In this document: in pieces, positions 26,590 through 34,221 of the stretch
Numbering within the stretch: the stretch's first letter is position 1
Layout of the letters: each line of letters begins with the position of its first letter
Assembly (NCBI GenBank): GCA_958402795.1
Contig: CATXUX010000016.1
Location: 1 to 64,000 of the forward strand
Reading direction: 5' to 3'
Source of the DNA: an uncultured Lachnospiraceae bacterium
GTDB taxonomy: Bacteria; Bacillota; Clostridia; Lachnospirales; Lachnospiraceae
DNA length: 64,000 bases
Notes under the pieces: generated by a model
Seen by the model: the letters and a program-made list of their open reading frames with translations, nothing else
Told to the model about the DNA's origin: nothing
The model's database searches: none
Position numbers and translations under genes: made by a program

Positions 26590-28917
26590 TTACAAATCGT
26601 TGATCGTATCTGTAACCGCCATGCCGCGCATCCGTTTGGAAGGACCATGAACCGCGATCACACATGAAAGTGCAACCAGCAGACATATGATTCCAATGGT
26701 GTCAAATGGAATCTCCCATGAACCTCCAAAATGAGTCATGATCACCTTCACATAGATCAAATAGTGAAGCACCAATCCAAGGATGATCCCGGCAGCCGTA
26801 CCACTCATGGCATATGTGAGAGCTTCCGCCGCTATCATCTTCGTAACCTGTCTGGTTTCCATGCCAACCGCGCGCATTGCCCCATACTGCCTGATTCTCG
26901 CAGTCACACTCATGGAAATGCTGTTCATAATATTCAGCACAGTAATCATGGAAATAATCGCCAGAAAACCATATGCCGCAATCCGCATCACCCAATAAGA
27001 GCCGGAAACCGTGTCGTTGTCTTCCCTGTTATCCACAAATTGATATCCGCCGGCCAGTGTACGGATCTGTTCTACTTCCGATTCGGATATATCACTTTTT
27101 GTTATCACGCTCACTATTGCATAATCCTGCTCTCCTGTCAGCCTCTGATAGGTTTCTTCCGAGCATGCCACAACAGGCGCGCCGCTGATGCTCCCGGCTC
27201 CTTCGGATGCGACGCATGCCACTTCCACCTCTTGATCTCCAAGCTTTATTTTATCTCCCACATCCAGATGTCCGGCTTCATTATAAACCGCCATCACATA
27301 ACCGGAATCCTCATAAACCTTCGACAGATCTCCGCTGATAATAGAATCTTTGAACCGGTCCATCATATACTCCTCATGGGAAAACAGGTCAATTGTTCCT
27401 GCATTCCCGTTGATCTCGACAGGCGCCTCTGTAGTAATCATCATGCCAAACGCAGACTCTACTCCCGGTACTCCTGAAATTTCTTCCACGATGCTCCTAT
27501 CTACAGAATTTGTTCCGTCCTCGCTTGCGATCATGAGATCCGGTGAAAAATCGCTTTCCGACGGAATCAGCTTATTCACCAGATCAAGGCAGGCGGAAAA
27601 CACCAAAAACAATGCGATCACAAGCGCAAAGGAACCGGTCATAAGGCACAAGTTCTTTTTGCTTCCTGTGGCATGATGAATACCAAGCGAGGTTTCCACT
27701 TTAAACAGTCTTGTGTTTGCCGCATGGCTCACATTGGAAGATGGTTCCGCATTCCCGGATACTGCCGCCACCGGAGAGATCCTTGCCGCTTGTTTTGCCG
27801 GAGAATGTGCCGCAATAAAGACAGTAACAATACCGACCACTGCCCCGCTGAGAATTCCTCCTATACTGACCGAAAAAAGAGGGGTATACGCCCATTCGCC
27901 TTTTACAACAAACCGCAGGATCACGCTTAGTATCCAGCAGGTGACCATCCCCAGAACACATCCGGCGGGAATCGCTGTTTTACACCAGTTCAGTGCTTCC
28001 AGCCTTACAAAACGCATGATCTGCTGCCTGCTTGCCCCGATACAGCGCATCATCCCGAAAAACCTTGTCCGCTGCGCCACATTGCTGTTGATACAGCCTG
28101 AGATCATCAAAACCCCTGCAATCAGGATAATAACAAAGCAAACCGCCGCCAGCGGATAGAGTCCGTTCAGGCTTTCACTGCTGCTTGCGCCCAGCATTCC
28201 CAAAACTGCCGTATTCTCGATGACATTTTCAGACGCAAGATGATACGTTTCTTTCATATCAGCAATCGTCCTCTTCAGGCCTTTCTCTTTTTCAAATCGG
28301 ATGTAAAATTGTGATGCCTGCTCCACTCCGTTCAGACTACGGACTTCATCGAATGCAGTCCGGTTCATATAGACACAGCATCCGTCAATGATCTCGTTAA
28401 ATTCCTCATCATCCTCATAGAAACCAGTTACCGTATAGGTCAAGTCTCCTGCCGGCGTATTTAACGTAATACTGCTCCCCACCTCAAGATTTAAAAGTTC
28501 TTTCGCGTCTGCACTGAGTGCAACTTCTGACGCATTTTCCGGCCAGGAGCCTTCTGACGGATACTTCATTATGTCTGCGACATAGATTTCTTCCGTTCCA
28601 TAGATGGTCACATTTTTCCCACCAATATAGTACCCCTGTTCCGCATCCGTGTTCATCGCGTCATACCACGAGAAACACGCAATGTCCGAATTGTTTATAA
28701 TCTGCTCCGCCTCATCTTCCGGTATATTTTGAAGGGCAATATGCCAGTCTCCATGCTTGTGCCGCATTGCCTCTGTTTCCGAATCCGTCCACATATCCGC
28801 CATAGAAAAAATCGCAGTCACAAGAAATACCGCAAGAATAATGCAGATCCGTGTCATGCGGCTCTGCCGTTTGTGTACCCTCGCCGAGATAGGTACAAGA
28901 CTTAAATAACTCTTCAT
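26590..28917 (-). CDS. FtsX-family ABC transporter permease
   Basis: A 775-residue membrane protein. One N-terminal helix is followed by a large extracellular domain (about 45-230), then helices, a second extracellular domain (about 440-640) and a C-terminal FtsX block (LNIMNSISMSVTARIRQYGAMRAVGM). This is the duplicated FtsX layout of MacB/Bce-like transporters. Its start overlaps the ATPase stop by 4 nt (ATGA). With the ATPase, histidine kinase and response regulator upstream on the same strand, the whole resembles peptide-antibiotic sensing and detoxification modules. The substrate is inference only. Confidence 0.88.
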   Translation of the reverse strand: MKSYLSLVPISARVHKRQSRMTRICIILAVFLVTAIFSMADMWTDSETEAMRHKHGDWHIALQNIPEDEAEQIINNSDIACFSWYDAMNTDAEQGYYIGGKNVTIYGTEEIYVADIMKYPSEGSWPENASEVALSADAKELLNLEVGSSITLNTPAGDLTYTVTGFYEDDEEFNEIIDGCCVYMNRTAFDEVRSLNGVEQASQFYIRFEKEKGLKRTIADMKETYHLASENVIENTAVLGMLGASSSESLNGLYPLAAVCFVIILIAGVLMISGCINSNVAQRTRFFGMMRCIGASRQQIMRFVRLEALNWCKTAIPAGCVLGMVTCWILSVILRFVVKGEWAYTPLFSVSIGGILSGAVVGIVTVFIAAHSPAKQAARISPVAAVSGNAEPSSNVSHAANTRLFKVETSLGIHHATGSKKNLCLMTGSFALVIALFLVFSACLDLVNKLIPSESDFSPDLMIASEDGTNSVDRSIVEEISGVPGVESAFGMMITTEAPVEINGNAGTIDLFSHEEYMMDRFKDSIISGDLSKVYEDSGYVMAVYNEAGHLDVGDKIKLGDQEVEVACVASEGAGSISGAPVVACSEETYQRLTGEQDYAIVSVITKSDISESEVEQIRTLAGGYQFVDNREDNDTVSGSYWVMRIAAYGFLAIISMITVLNIMNSISMSVTARIRQYGAMRAVGMETRQVTKMIAAEALTYAMSGTAAGIILGLVLHYLIYVKVIMTHFGGSWEIPFDTIGIICLLVALSCVIAVHGPSKRMRGMAVTDTINDL

Positions 28918-29648
28918 TCCCTATCTCCTTTCCGATCCGGCCGGTGCAAAGCGGACGTTCCCCGGACGTCCTGCGCTCTCCCGAGATCTGTCAGTACGCC
29001 GTCTGACACCTGAAGTACCCGGTCTGCAGTCTGGGCGATGCTCCGGTTATGCGTGATCATGATGATCGTCTGCGCATATCGCTTCGATGCATTTTTCAAC
29101 AAAGCAATGACCTCGCTGCTGTTCTGTGAATCCAGATTCCCGGTCGGCTCGTCAGCAAGGATCAGAGCCGGGCGTGTAATCAGCGCACGTCCGATCGCCA
29201 CTCTCTGCTGCTGCCCGCCGGATAACTGCCCCGGCAGATGGTTTCTGCGTTCTTTCAGGTTCAGCACTTCCAGAAGCTCCTCCAGATATTTCCGATTCGG
29301 CTTCTGGTAATCCAGAAGAACCGGAAAAATAATGTTCTGCTCCACGGTAAGCTCCGGAATCAGATTAAATGCCTGAAAAATAAAGCCGATATTCCTCCTG
29401 CGGAAAATCGTCAGTTTACTTTCTTTCATTGCAAAAATGTCCTTGCCGTCGATCAGCACTTTCCCCGACGTCGGATTATCCAGCGCGCCGATCATATTCA
29501 GCAATGTGCTTTTTCCGGATCCGGATTCTCCGACGATGGCGACATACTCGCCCTTGGGAACCGAAAAACTGACATTTTTCAGCGCATGGACGGCTGCTTC
29601 CCCACTGCCGTAGGTTTTGGAAATTGCTCTTACTTCTAATAAATCCAT
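28914..29648 (-). CDS. ABC transporter ATP-binding protein (MacB/LolD/BceA type)
   Basis: A 244-residue ATPase: Walker A GESGSGKST, Q-loop FIFQAFNLIPELT, signature LSGGQQQRVAIGRAL and Walker B LILADEPTGNLDS, which are the hallmarks of the MacB/LolD subfamily that pairs with FtsX permeases. The open frame starts at 29702, but that stretch runs into a hairpin repeat, and GAGGTG precedes the ATG at 29648. It overlaps the permease gene by 4 nt. Confidence 0.92.
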   Translation of the reverse strand: MDLLEVRAISKTYGSGEAAVHALKNVSFSVPKGEYVAIVGESGSGKSTLLNMIGALDNPTSGKVLIDGKDIFAMKESKLTIFRRRNIGFIFQAFNLIPELTVEQNIIFPVLLDYQKPNRKYLEELLEVLNLKERRNHLPGQLSGGQQQRVAIGRALITRPALILADEPTGNLDSQNSSEVIALLKNASKRYAQTIIMITHNRSIAQTADRVLQVSDGVLTDLGRAQDVRGTSALHRPDRKGDRE

Positions 29649-29682
29649 GTGATACGCACCTCTTTCATCTCTGTTTTGTCCG

Positions 29683-29734
29683 GGCAGTTGCCAAATGGAC
29701 ATGCAAGCATATCCGCCTGGCTCGTTGCTCGCGG
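29683..29734. repeat. Hairpin repeat, copy 2 (inverted relative to copy 1)
   Basis: The complement of this stretch matches 25134-25185 at all but a few positions, including the core ATGCTTGCATGTCCATTTGG. It lies in the gap between the histidine kinase stop and the ATPase start, about 35 bp upstream of the ATPase gene. The two copies face each other around the HipA-permease-ATPase block. Confidence 0.78.
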
Positions 29735-29828
29735 AAATGAAGCATATTTTCCCGCGCCGTATGTCACTACTCCTGCCTGAACTATTATCAGCATAGCATC
29801 CAAATCCTACAGCAACATGACTCTCACC

Positions 29829-30866
29829 CTACAATTTTGTAGGAATCAGAAAATTTACCGTGAAAGCCGTTCCTTTCCCCAGCTCGCTGTCCACTTCTAT
29901 TGTGCCGTTATGTGCTTCCACGATCATCTTCGCAAGGGGAAGGCCAAGTCCGACGCCTTGTCTGTCTTTGGAAAACCGACTCCGGTAGAACCGTTTAAAA
30001 ATGTGGTGCAGGTCTTCCGGATGGATCCCGCACCCATTGTCCGCAATCCGGATCTGTACCACAGAAGCAGACTGCCGCCATTTTATCTCCACAGTATCCC
30101 CGCTCTCCGTATGATCCAGCGCGTTCTTTACGATATTGTCCAACGCTTCAAGCATCCAGTCCCGGTCACAGGAAAGGGTAATATCCTCATCTCCGGACAG
30201 GATCAGTTCTTTTTGTTCCTGCTCTGCCCGGTACATAAAGTGCATCTCCACATCCTTCATCATTTCCGCCACATTTTCCGGCGTCTTCTCCAGAACAACG
30301 GATCCGGCGTCTAATTTCGTAATCTTCAGAAGCATCTGTACCAGAGTCTCGATCCGGTCAAGCTCCTTCTCCGACAATGCGGCAAATTCCTGTATCTCAG
30401 GCAGTTCCTTTGTCTCCTCCTGCAAAAGTCCGTTATAAATGTTCAGCGCTGCCAGCGGCGTCTTCAACTGATGGGAAATATCCGACAGGGTATTCTTTAA
30501 AAATTGCTTTGACCTGCGCTCCTGCTCCGCATTGGCATTCAAGATCGCGACAAGGGAATTCACCTCATGGAACAGGCGATACACTTCTCCTTCTTCGTCG
30601 CACTCGATCCGTGCCTCATGATTCCCGTCAAGATACTCCGTAACCCTGGAAACAGCCTCTTCCATGACCGCGTTCTGTTCCCTGAAATACCTGTAGCAGA
30701 AAGCAAGAATGGCAACTCCCATGCCGAGGATGCACAACGGGAACAAAAGTCTCACTGATCCGATCTGAAATCCTGCAAGCAGAGCAGCCAAAACTGTAAA
30801 AAATAACGTACAGGCTGCTATTTCTAAAAACAGCCTTTTTATCTTCTGATTTGCCAGTATCTTCAT
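29829..30866 (-). CDS. Sensor histidine kinase with minimal extracellular loop
   Basis: A 345-residue kinase. Two helices near the N-terminus (LFLEIAACTLFFTVLAALLA and LLFPLCILGMGVAILAFCY) are separated by only a few residues, so it has almost no external sensor domain. A HAMP-like stretch follows, then H-box DISHQLKTPLAAL, N-box NIVKNALDHT, and G-boxes IADNGCGIHPED and GVGLGLPLAK. Kinases with so short a loop usually sense through a partner ABC transporter (BceS-type). The FtsX transporter next door fits, but this is inference. The ATG at 30866 follows AGAGG, 11 bp after the regulator stop. Confidence 0.9.
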   Translation of the reverse strand: MKILANQKIKRLFLEIAACTLFFTVLAALLAGFQIGSVRLLFPLCILGMGVAILAFCYRYFREQNAVMEEAVSRVTEYLDGNHEARIECDEEGEVYRLFHEVNSLVAILNANAEQERRSKQFLKNTLSDISHQLKTPLAALNIYNGLLQEETKELPEIQEFAALSEKELDRIETLVQMLLKITKLDAGSVVLEKTPENVAEMMKDVEMHFMYRAEQEQKELILSGDEDITLSCDRDWMLEALDNIVKNALDHTESGDTVEIKWRQSASVVQIRIADNGCGIHPEDLHHIFKRFYRSRFSKDRQGVGLGLPLAKMIVEAHNGTIEVDSELGKGTAFTVNFLIPTKL

Positions 30867-30877
30867 TCCTGCACCTC

Positions 30878-31567
30878 TCACTCCGGCACGTTCCATTTAT
30901 AACCCATACGCCGGACCGTCACGATCCGCTTTGGTTTCCCCGGATCGTCCTCGATCTTCGTCCGAAGCCTGCGGATATAGACCGTCAGCGTATTTCCGTC
31001 CACGTAATCTCCCTGGCAGTCCCACAGCTTCCCGAGGATCTGCTCCGGGGAAAGCACCTGTCCGGGGTTCTCCATGAACAGACGGAGGAGCTTATACTCA
31101 TTCGCCGTCAGTTCAATCTTTTCCCCGCGCCTGTATACCTCGCCCGTCAAAAGTCGGACCGTAATACCGCCGGAGTTCAGTTCTGTGTCCGCCTGATTAA
31201 AATTGCCGCTCCTTCGAAGAAGAGCGTTGATTCTGGACAAGAATACGGCAAGTTTGAATGGTTTTGTAATATAGTCGTCCCCTCCGATATCAAGTCCCAT
31301 GATCATATCCGTTTCCTCATCCATCGCGGTCAGGAACATGATCGGCGCCCTGGAAGTCTCCCGGATCTTCCTGCAGATATCAAATCCGGAACCGTCCGGC
31401 AGAGATACATCCAGAATCACCAGATCATATGCCCCGTTTTCCCAGAGCTGTTCTGCTTCGCTTTTCGTATGTGCAACCTCAAGCTGGTATCCCTGCTGCT
31501 TCTTGATTGCAAAAGACAGACCGCTTACCAGACTCAAATCATCCTCAACTAATAAAATCCGTTTCAT
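30878..31567 (-). CDS. OmpR-family response regulator
   Basis: A 229-residue protein with a receiver domain (acidic pocket VEDD, phosphorylation Asp in LVILDVSLPDG, Thr in MFLTAMDE, Lys in ITKPFK) and a C-terminal winged helix (RLLMENP-type region, VDGNTLTVYIRRLRTKIED). It is the first gene of the two-component operon, with the kinase 11 bp downstream. The upstream region contains a tandem pair of hairpin-forming repeats that could be its control sites. Confidence 0.93.
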   Translation of the reverse strand: MKRILLVEDDLSLVSGLSFAIKKQQGYQLEVAHTKSEAEQLWENGAYDLVILDVSLPDGSGFDICRKIRETSRAPIMFLTAMDEETDMIMGLDIGGDDYITKPFKLAVFLSRINALLRRSGNFNQADTELNSGGITVRLLTGEVYRRGEKIELTANEYKLLRLFMENPGQVLSPEQILGKLWDCQGDYVDGNTLTVYIRRLRTKIEDDPGKPKRIVTVRRMGYKWNVPE

Positions 31568-31629
31568 CTGTATCCACCTTCTTACTAAATTGCTTCCTTG
31601 CTGATACGCTGCTTATAGCATACCATATT

Positions 31630-31704
31630 CACTAAGCTCGTGAAAGACCTCGCTAAGTGTCTAGGCATATATTCTCACTAGGCTCGAAAGGACCTCGCCA
31701 AGTG
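31630..31704. repeat. Two tandem hairpin repeats upstream of the response regulator
   Basis: Units 31630-31659 and 31676-31704 share CTCG, GACCTCG and AAGTGT and repeat with a ~45-bp period. Each can fold: CACTAAGC with GCTAAGTG, and CACTAGGC with GCCAAGTG. Where the arms differ between units (A-T against G-C) pairing is kept. They lie 60-140 bp before the regulator gene and may be its operators or a leader RNA element. Confidence 0.6.
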
Positions 31705-31806
31705 TTCATATAATACCATATCTCGGAAGAAAAAACATCTGCCAGCCAGAAATCGTTCTTGTATATTGGTTTACTGAATCTTCAGATTATTTTCAAACCG
31801 AAAAAA

Positions 31807-31863
31807 AGTGATATATTTGTATCTTTCACTATTGACAGCATGTTGTAGAAGTGATATATTTGT
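31807..31863 (+). promoter_or_regulatory. Promoter flanked by direct repeats, for the DUF3796/HTH pair
   Basis: Consensus TTGACA (31832-31837) and TATATT (31855-31860) are 17 bp apart. The 14-mer AGTGATATATTTGT occurs exactly twice, at 31807-31820 and 31850-31863, the second over the -10. These are likely operators for the small HTH protein at 32572-32772 (autoregulation, inferred). Confidence 0.72.
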
Positions 31864-31903
31864 CCTATCAAGTGACAAATACATCTCTTTGGAGGACAGT
31901 ATT

Positions 31904-32569
31904 ATGAAAAATAACACAAAAAGCACTATCATTTTAGGTGTAATCTGCGCTCTGCTTGTAGTTGCAGCTTCATGGTATACGATTACCTTTAATGATTCAA
32001 GATTTATTGCACCTATGGATTTATCGGAGTATGCGTTTCGAGTACAAGACCTGCCCATGATTATTTCCGGCATACTGATTACTTTATATGTTCTGTATCT
32101 CTTTGCACTGTTGATAAAAACTATGGTCGCAAAAAAGGGAAATGAAAGAACCTCACAGTTTGCCAGAGCGGTTAATCCCAAATTGGGGTTTTTAGGATTT
32201 ATAGGCTTTACGGGTTTTTTAGGTTTTTGGACTTACAGCACTGATAAAACTATCTTCCCGTTTACATTCTTTATGTTTTTCGGCTTTTTCGGATTTTTCT
32301 ACGAAGGAAAAATGTCGCATACTTTTATGGACGAACGATACAAAGAAAATAAGCTAAAAGCACATATGACAGCAAATAAAACTGCTTTGGCTATTATTTT
32401 TCTTGCGCTACTCATTCTGGGACAAGGAAAACTTATTGGAAATCTGGAATATAACTTGATTGCACTTATCATTGTTATATCACTCTCAATAGCTCTTGAG
32501 GTATTTCTTAGTGAATATTTGCTATATCGTTACGACCACGGCGAGTCATTTGACGAAAGTGAGGAATAA
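31904..32569 (+). CDS. DUF3796-like membrane protein
   Basis: A 221-residue integral membrane protein with about six helices; the middle repeats FLGF/FGF motifs (LGFLGFIGFTGFLGFWTY, FFGFFGFFYEGKMSHTF). The Gly-Phe pattern and the following small HTH gene match the DUF3796 family, whose function is not known. The ATG at 31904 follows GGAGG at 8 nt. The frame is open upstream but would cross the promoter. It lies 2 bp before the HTH gene and is clearly co-transcribed with it. Base composition is AT-rich compared with the flanking operons. Confidence 0.75.
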   Translation: MKNNTKSTIILGVICALLVVAASWYTITFNDSRFIAPMDLSEYAFRVQDLPMIISGILITLYVLYLFALLIKTMVAKKGNERTSQFARAVNPKLGFLGFIGFTGFLGFWTYSTDKTIFPFTFFMFFGFFGFFYEGKMSHTFMDERYKENKLKAHMTANKTALAIIFLALLILGQGKLIGNLEYNLIALIIVISLSIALEVFLSEYLLYRYDHGESFDESEE

Positions 32570-32571
32570 GC

Positions 32572-32772
32572 GTGCCGGATTTTGAATGTAGACTTAAAAA
32601 ATATAGACAGTTGAAAGATTTAACGCAGGAGCAGTTGGCAGCACAAGTAGGTGTGCGTAGAGAAACCATTATGCGTTTGGAAAAGGCGCAGTATAATCCC
32701 TCTCTCAAATTAGCGATTGACATCTCAAGGGCAGTTGACGCACCTATCGAAGAAATATTCATTTTCAAGTAG
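32572..32772 (+). CDS. Small Xre/HTH transcriptional regulator (YdzF-like)
   Basis: A 66-residue protein made almost wholly of a helix-turn-helix (LKDLTQEQLAAQVGVRRETI, then AQYNPSLKLAIDISRAVDAP). The start is GTG with GAGGAA upstream. These tiny regulators commonly sit with a DUF3796-type membrane gene; the exact direct repeats around the promoter are its probable targets. Confidence 0.88.
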   Translation: MPDFECRLKKYRQLKDLTQEQLAAQVGVRRETIMRLEKAQYNPSLKLAIDISRAVDAPIEEIFIFK

Positions 32773-32894
32773 CTTTAATGGTGAAAACTCCGTTTTACTG
32801 GCCAGTTGCACTATTGTTAATCTGCGTTGCTTGCCGTACAAAAACTAACGTGTTACTTTGGATTTATCAAAAAAGCAAAGGAGTGTACCGCATA

Positions 32895-33326
32895 ATGTTC
32901 GGAGAAAACTTAAAAACCCTCAGAAAGCAGAAAGGGGTTTCACAGGAAGATTTGGCAACAAGACTCCATGTAGTCCGACAGACCATTTCTAAATGGGAGA
33001 AAAATTTATCTGTTCCCGACACTGATACCCTCATCCGACTGGCTGAAATATTAGAAGTGTCTGTCAGCGAATTACTGGGGGCAAAAATTGAAAATGAAAA
33101 TACTGCCAGTGATATCGCAGAGCAGTTGTCGAGGATAAATGATCAGCTTGCAATCAAAAACCGGCGCTCACGCCGTATCTGGAAAGTAGTTGCCATAGTA
33201 TTGGCGGTTATAGTTCTGCTATATGTTTTTTCGATTGCCGTATTTTTCAGATTTCCAACCTTCAATGAAAGCATTCAGAACAATCCACCCGAGATAACCG
33301 GCCAAACACAAATCATAGAGGAATGA
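32895..33326 (+). CDS. HTH regulator with C-terminal membrane helix
   Basis: A 143-residue protein. The N-terminal Xre-type helix-turn-helix (KTLRKQKGVSQEDLATRLHV, then RQTISKWEKNLSVPDTDTL) is followed by a linker and one strong membrane helix (VVAIVLAVIVLLYVFSIAVF). It ends in a short, probably outside, tail. This is a membrane-anchored repressor type common in Firmicutes. The ATG at 32895 follows AAAGGAG; the upstream open frame from 32778 is unlikely. It lies about 120 bp after the small HTH gene. Confidence 0.82.
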   Translation: MFGENLKTLRKQKGVSQEDLATRLHVVRQTISKWEKNLSVPDTDTLIRLAEILEVSVSELLGAKIENENTASDIAEQLSRINDQLAIKNRRSRRIWKVVAIVLAVIVLLYVFSIAVFFRFPTFNESIQNNPPEITGQTQIIEE

Positions 33327-33410
33327 ATAGCAAAAGCATATCCAATGCACGCATAAGAGCTTATCCTTTATTCTGCATTGACGGATATATAGGAGTTTTT
33401 ATCTGGTCAG

Positions 33411-33446
33411 TCCTATTTGCTGTAACATTCTATACAGCAAATAGGA
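33411..33446. terminator. Hairpin after the HTH-membrane gene
   Basis: Perfect 14-nt arms (TCCTATTTGCTGTA and its complement) around an 8-nt loop, 85 bp past the stop at 33326. There is little T-run, so it is a probable rather than certain terminator. Confidence 0.6.
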
Positions 33447-33500
33447 GCTTTCCATCATGGAATGCTCTTTTCTCTTTTCGATCTGAAAACATATTTCATG

Positions 33501-33551
33501 TTGACATCAGAACAAATGTTTCATATAATAGTTTTGGCAAACAGATGTTCG
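33501..33551 (+). promoter_or_regulatory. Consensus promoter with two LexA-like boxes
   Basis: TTGACA (33501-33506) and TATAAT (33524-33529) match the consensus exactly and are 17 bp apart. The spacer holds AGAACAAATGTTTC (33509-33522), and a second site CAAACAGATGTTCG lies at 33538-33551. Both fit the Gram-positive LexA/DinR pattern GAAC-N4-GTTY with one or no deviation. It drives only the broken gene at 33576. Confidence 0.65.
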
Positions 33552-33575
33552 AATGCAAGGTCAGGAGGATTCAAT

Positions 33576-33671
33576 ATGGCAAAAGTAAAAATAACTGTTT
33601 TGAAAAAAGAATATTATGCAGATTTTGCAGAAAAATATTTGACTGATGGAAAAGCGGCAGGTTATCTTTAA
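33576..33671 (+). pseudogene. TIGR04076-like protein, truncated by the IS200/IS605 element
   Basis: Only 31 codons remain: MAKVKITVLKKEYYADFAEK, then a few residues before a stop. This start resembles the TIGR04076 family of ~90-residue proteins with a KITVLKKEF opening; the rest of the domain is missing. GGAGG precedes the ATG. The frame stops exactly where the left end of the IS element begins, and no continuation is found beyond the right end, so part of the locus is lost. The family function is not known to me. Confidence 0.6.
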
Positions 33672-33682
33672 TGTTGAAATAG

Positions 33683-33727
33683 GGCTACCACAATCCCACT
33701 GGCTTTAGACGGTGGGTTAAGGTAGCC
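33683..33727 (+). other. Left-end imperfect palindrome of the IS element
   Basis: An outer stem GGCTACC/GGTAGCC encloses the subterminal hairpin CCCACTG-GCTTTAGA-CGGTGGG. A T-G pair holds only on the plus strand, as expected for the single-stranded form recognised by Y1 transposases. The loop is identical to the right-end hairpin. Confidence 0.7.
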
Positions 33728-33886
33728 AAAAGTGGTGGTTTATGCTATACTTTCGTTATTATTTTCGTGTGCAAATATAGAAAGAAATTACTGATATCAA
33801 AACAGTTATCGGATGATATCAAACAGTTTTCCTATGAGATATGTCAAAAACATCAAGTAATCATCAAGTATATGGAGACTGATAAA

Positions 33887-33942
33887 GGGGAAAGAGGTCT
33901 GGGAGACCTCTGCCCTGACCCGACCGAAGCGGAGCGTAGACC
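33887..33942 (+). repeat. Inserted palindromic element, copy A (in tnpA)
   Basis: About 55 nt of GC-rich sequence between codons for METDK and HIH. Stem 1 is AGAGGTCT-GGG-AGACCTCT, followed by a conserved tail ending GCGGAGCGTAGA. It aligns over its whole length with copies at 34498 and 35431. It is foreign to the AT-rich transposase and breaks the frame. Confidence 0.8.
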
Positions 33943-34065
33943 CATATCCATTACATGATAGAAACGGAACCGACAATGTCAGTCAGTAAAATTGTAAATC
34001 TGATGAAAAGTTATACGACATACCATATGTGGGAACGGTATCCGTCATATTTGCGGAAACACTTC

Positions 34066-34123
34066 TCCTAAAGGATGCTCCGCGATGGAAAGAACATACA
34101 TTTTCCCAAGGGATACTTCGTAA
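34066..34123 (+). repeat. Twin 20-nt inserted units in tnpA
   Basis: Units at 34066-34085 and 34104-34123 fit TCCYAARGGATRCTYCGYRA, differing at six positions, all transitions. Each sits exactly between a Phe codon (TTC or TTT) and a TGG Trp codon; removing both restores KHF-WKEHTF-WTD. Differences at positions 4/7 and 12/18 keep base pairing (T-A against C-G; G-C against A-T). Confidence 0.75.
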
Positions 34124-34221
34124 TGGACGGACAGATATTTTGCATGCAGTGCTGGCAATGTTTCAGAAGAAATGTTGCGCAAATACATAGAAAACCAGGG
34201 ATGACAAGGAGGCGGCAGAGG

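Larger units (their letters stand above)
33742..34204 (+). pseudogene. tnpA: tnpA, IS200/IS605 Y1 transposase, broken by insertions
   Basis: Pieces of a Y1 HUH transposase can be read in order in different frames: CKYRKKLLISKQLSDDIKQF and ...KYMETDK; then, after a ~55-nt insertion, HIHYMIETEPTMSVSKIVNL, MKSYTTYHMWERYPSYLRKHF; then WKEHTF; then WTDRYFACSAGN, VSEEMLRKYIENQG and stop at 34204. HIH is the catalytic HUH motif, and the first insertion lies directly before it. Two 20-nt insertions split F from W at KHF/WKEHTF/WTD. A small deletion near 33755 also shifts frame. Without these changes the protein would be a normal ~140-residue TnpA. It is inactive as a plain coding sequence. Confidence 0.8.

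Noticed and set aside
33767..33958. Short separate protein of ~63 residues
   Set aside because: It is a piece of the broken TnpA followed by translation of the inserted palindromic element, not an independent gene.
34066..34123. Translational bypassing (hop) elements in tnpA
   Set aside because: Take-off and landing codons do not match (TTC against CGA, TTT against TAA), so ribosome hopping of the known kind is not supported.
34075..34221. Long N-terminal extension of TnpB starting at 34075
   Set aside because: This stretch is the out-of-frame tnpA 3' end. The TnpB family start is the GTG at 34222 with AAGGAGG upstream.
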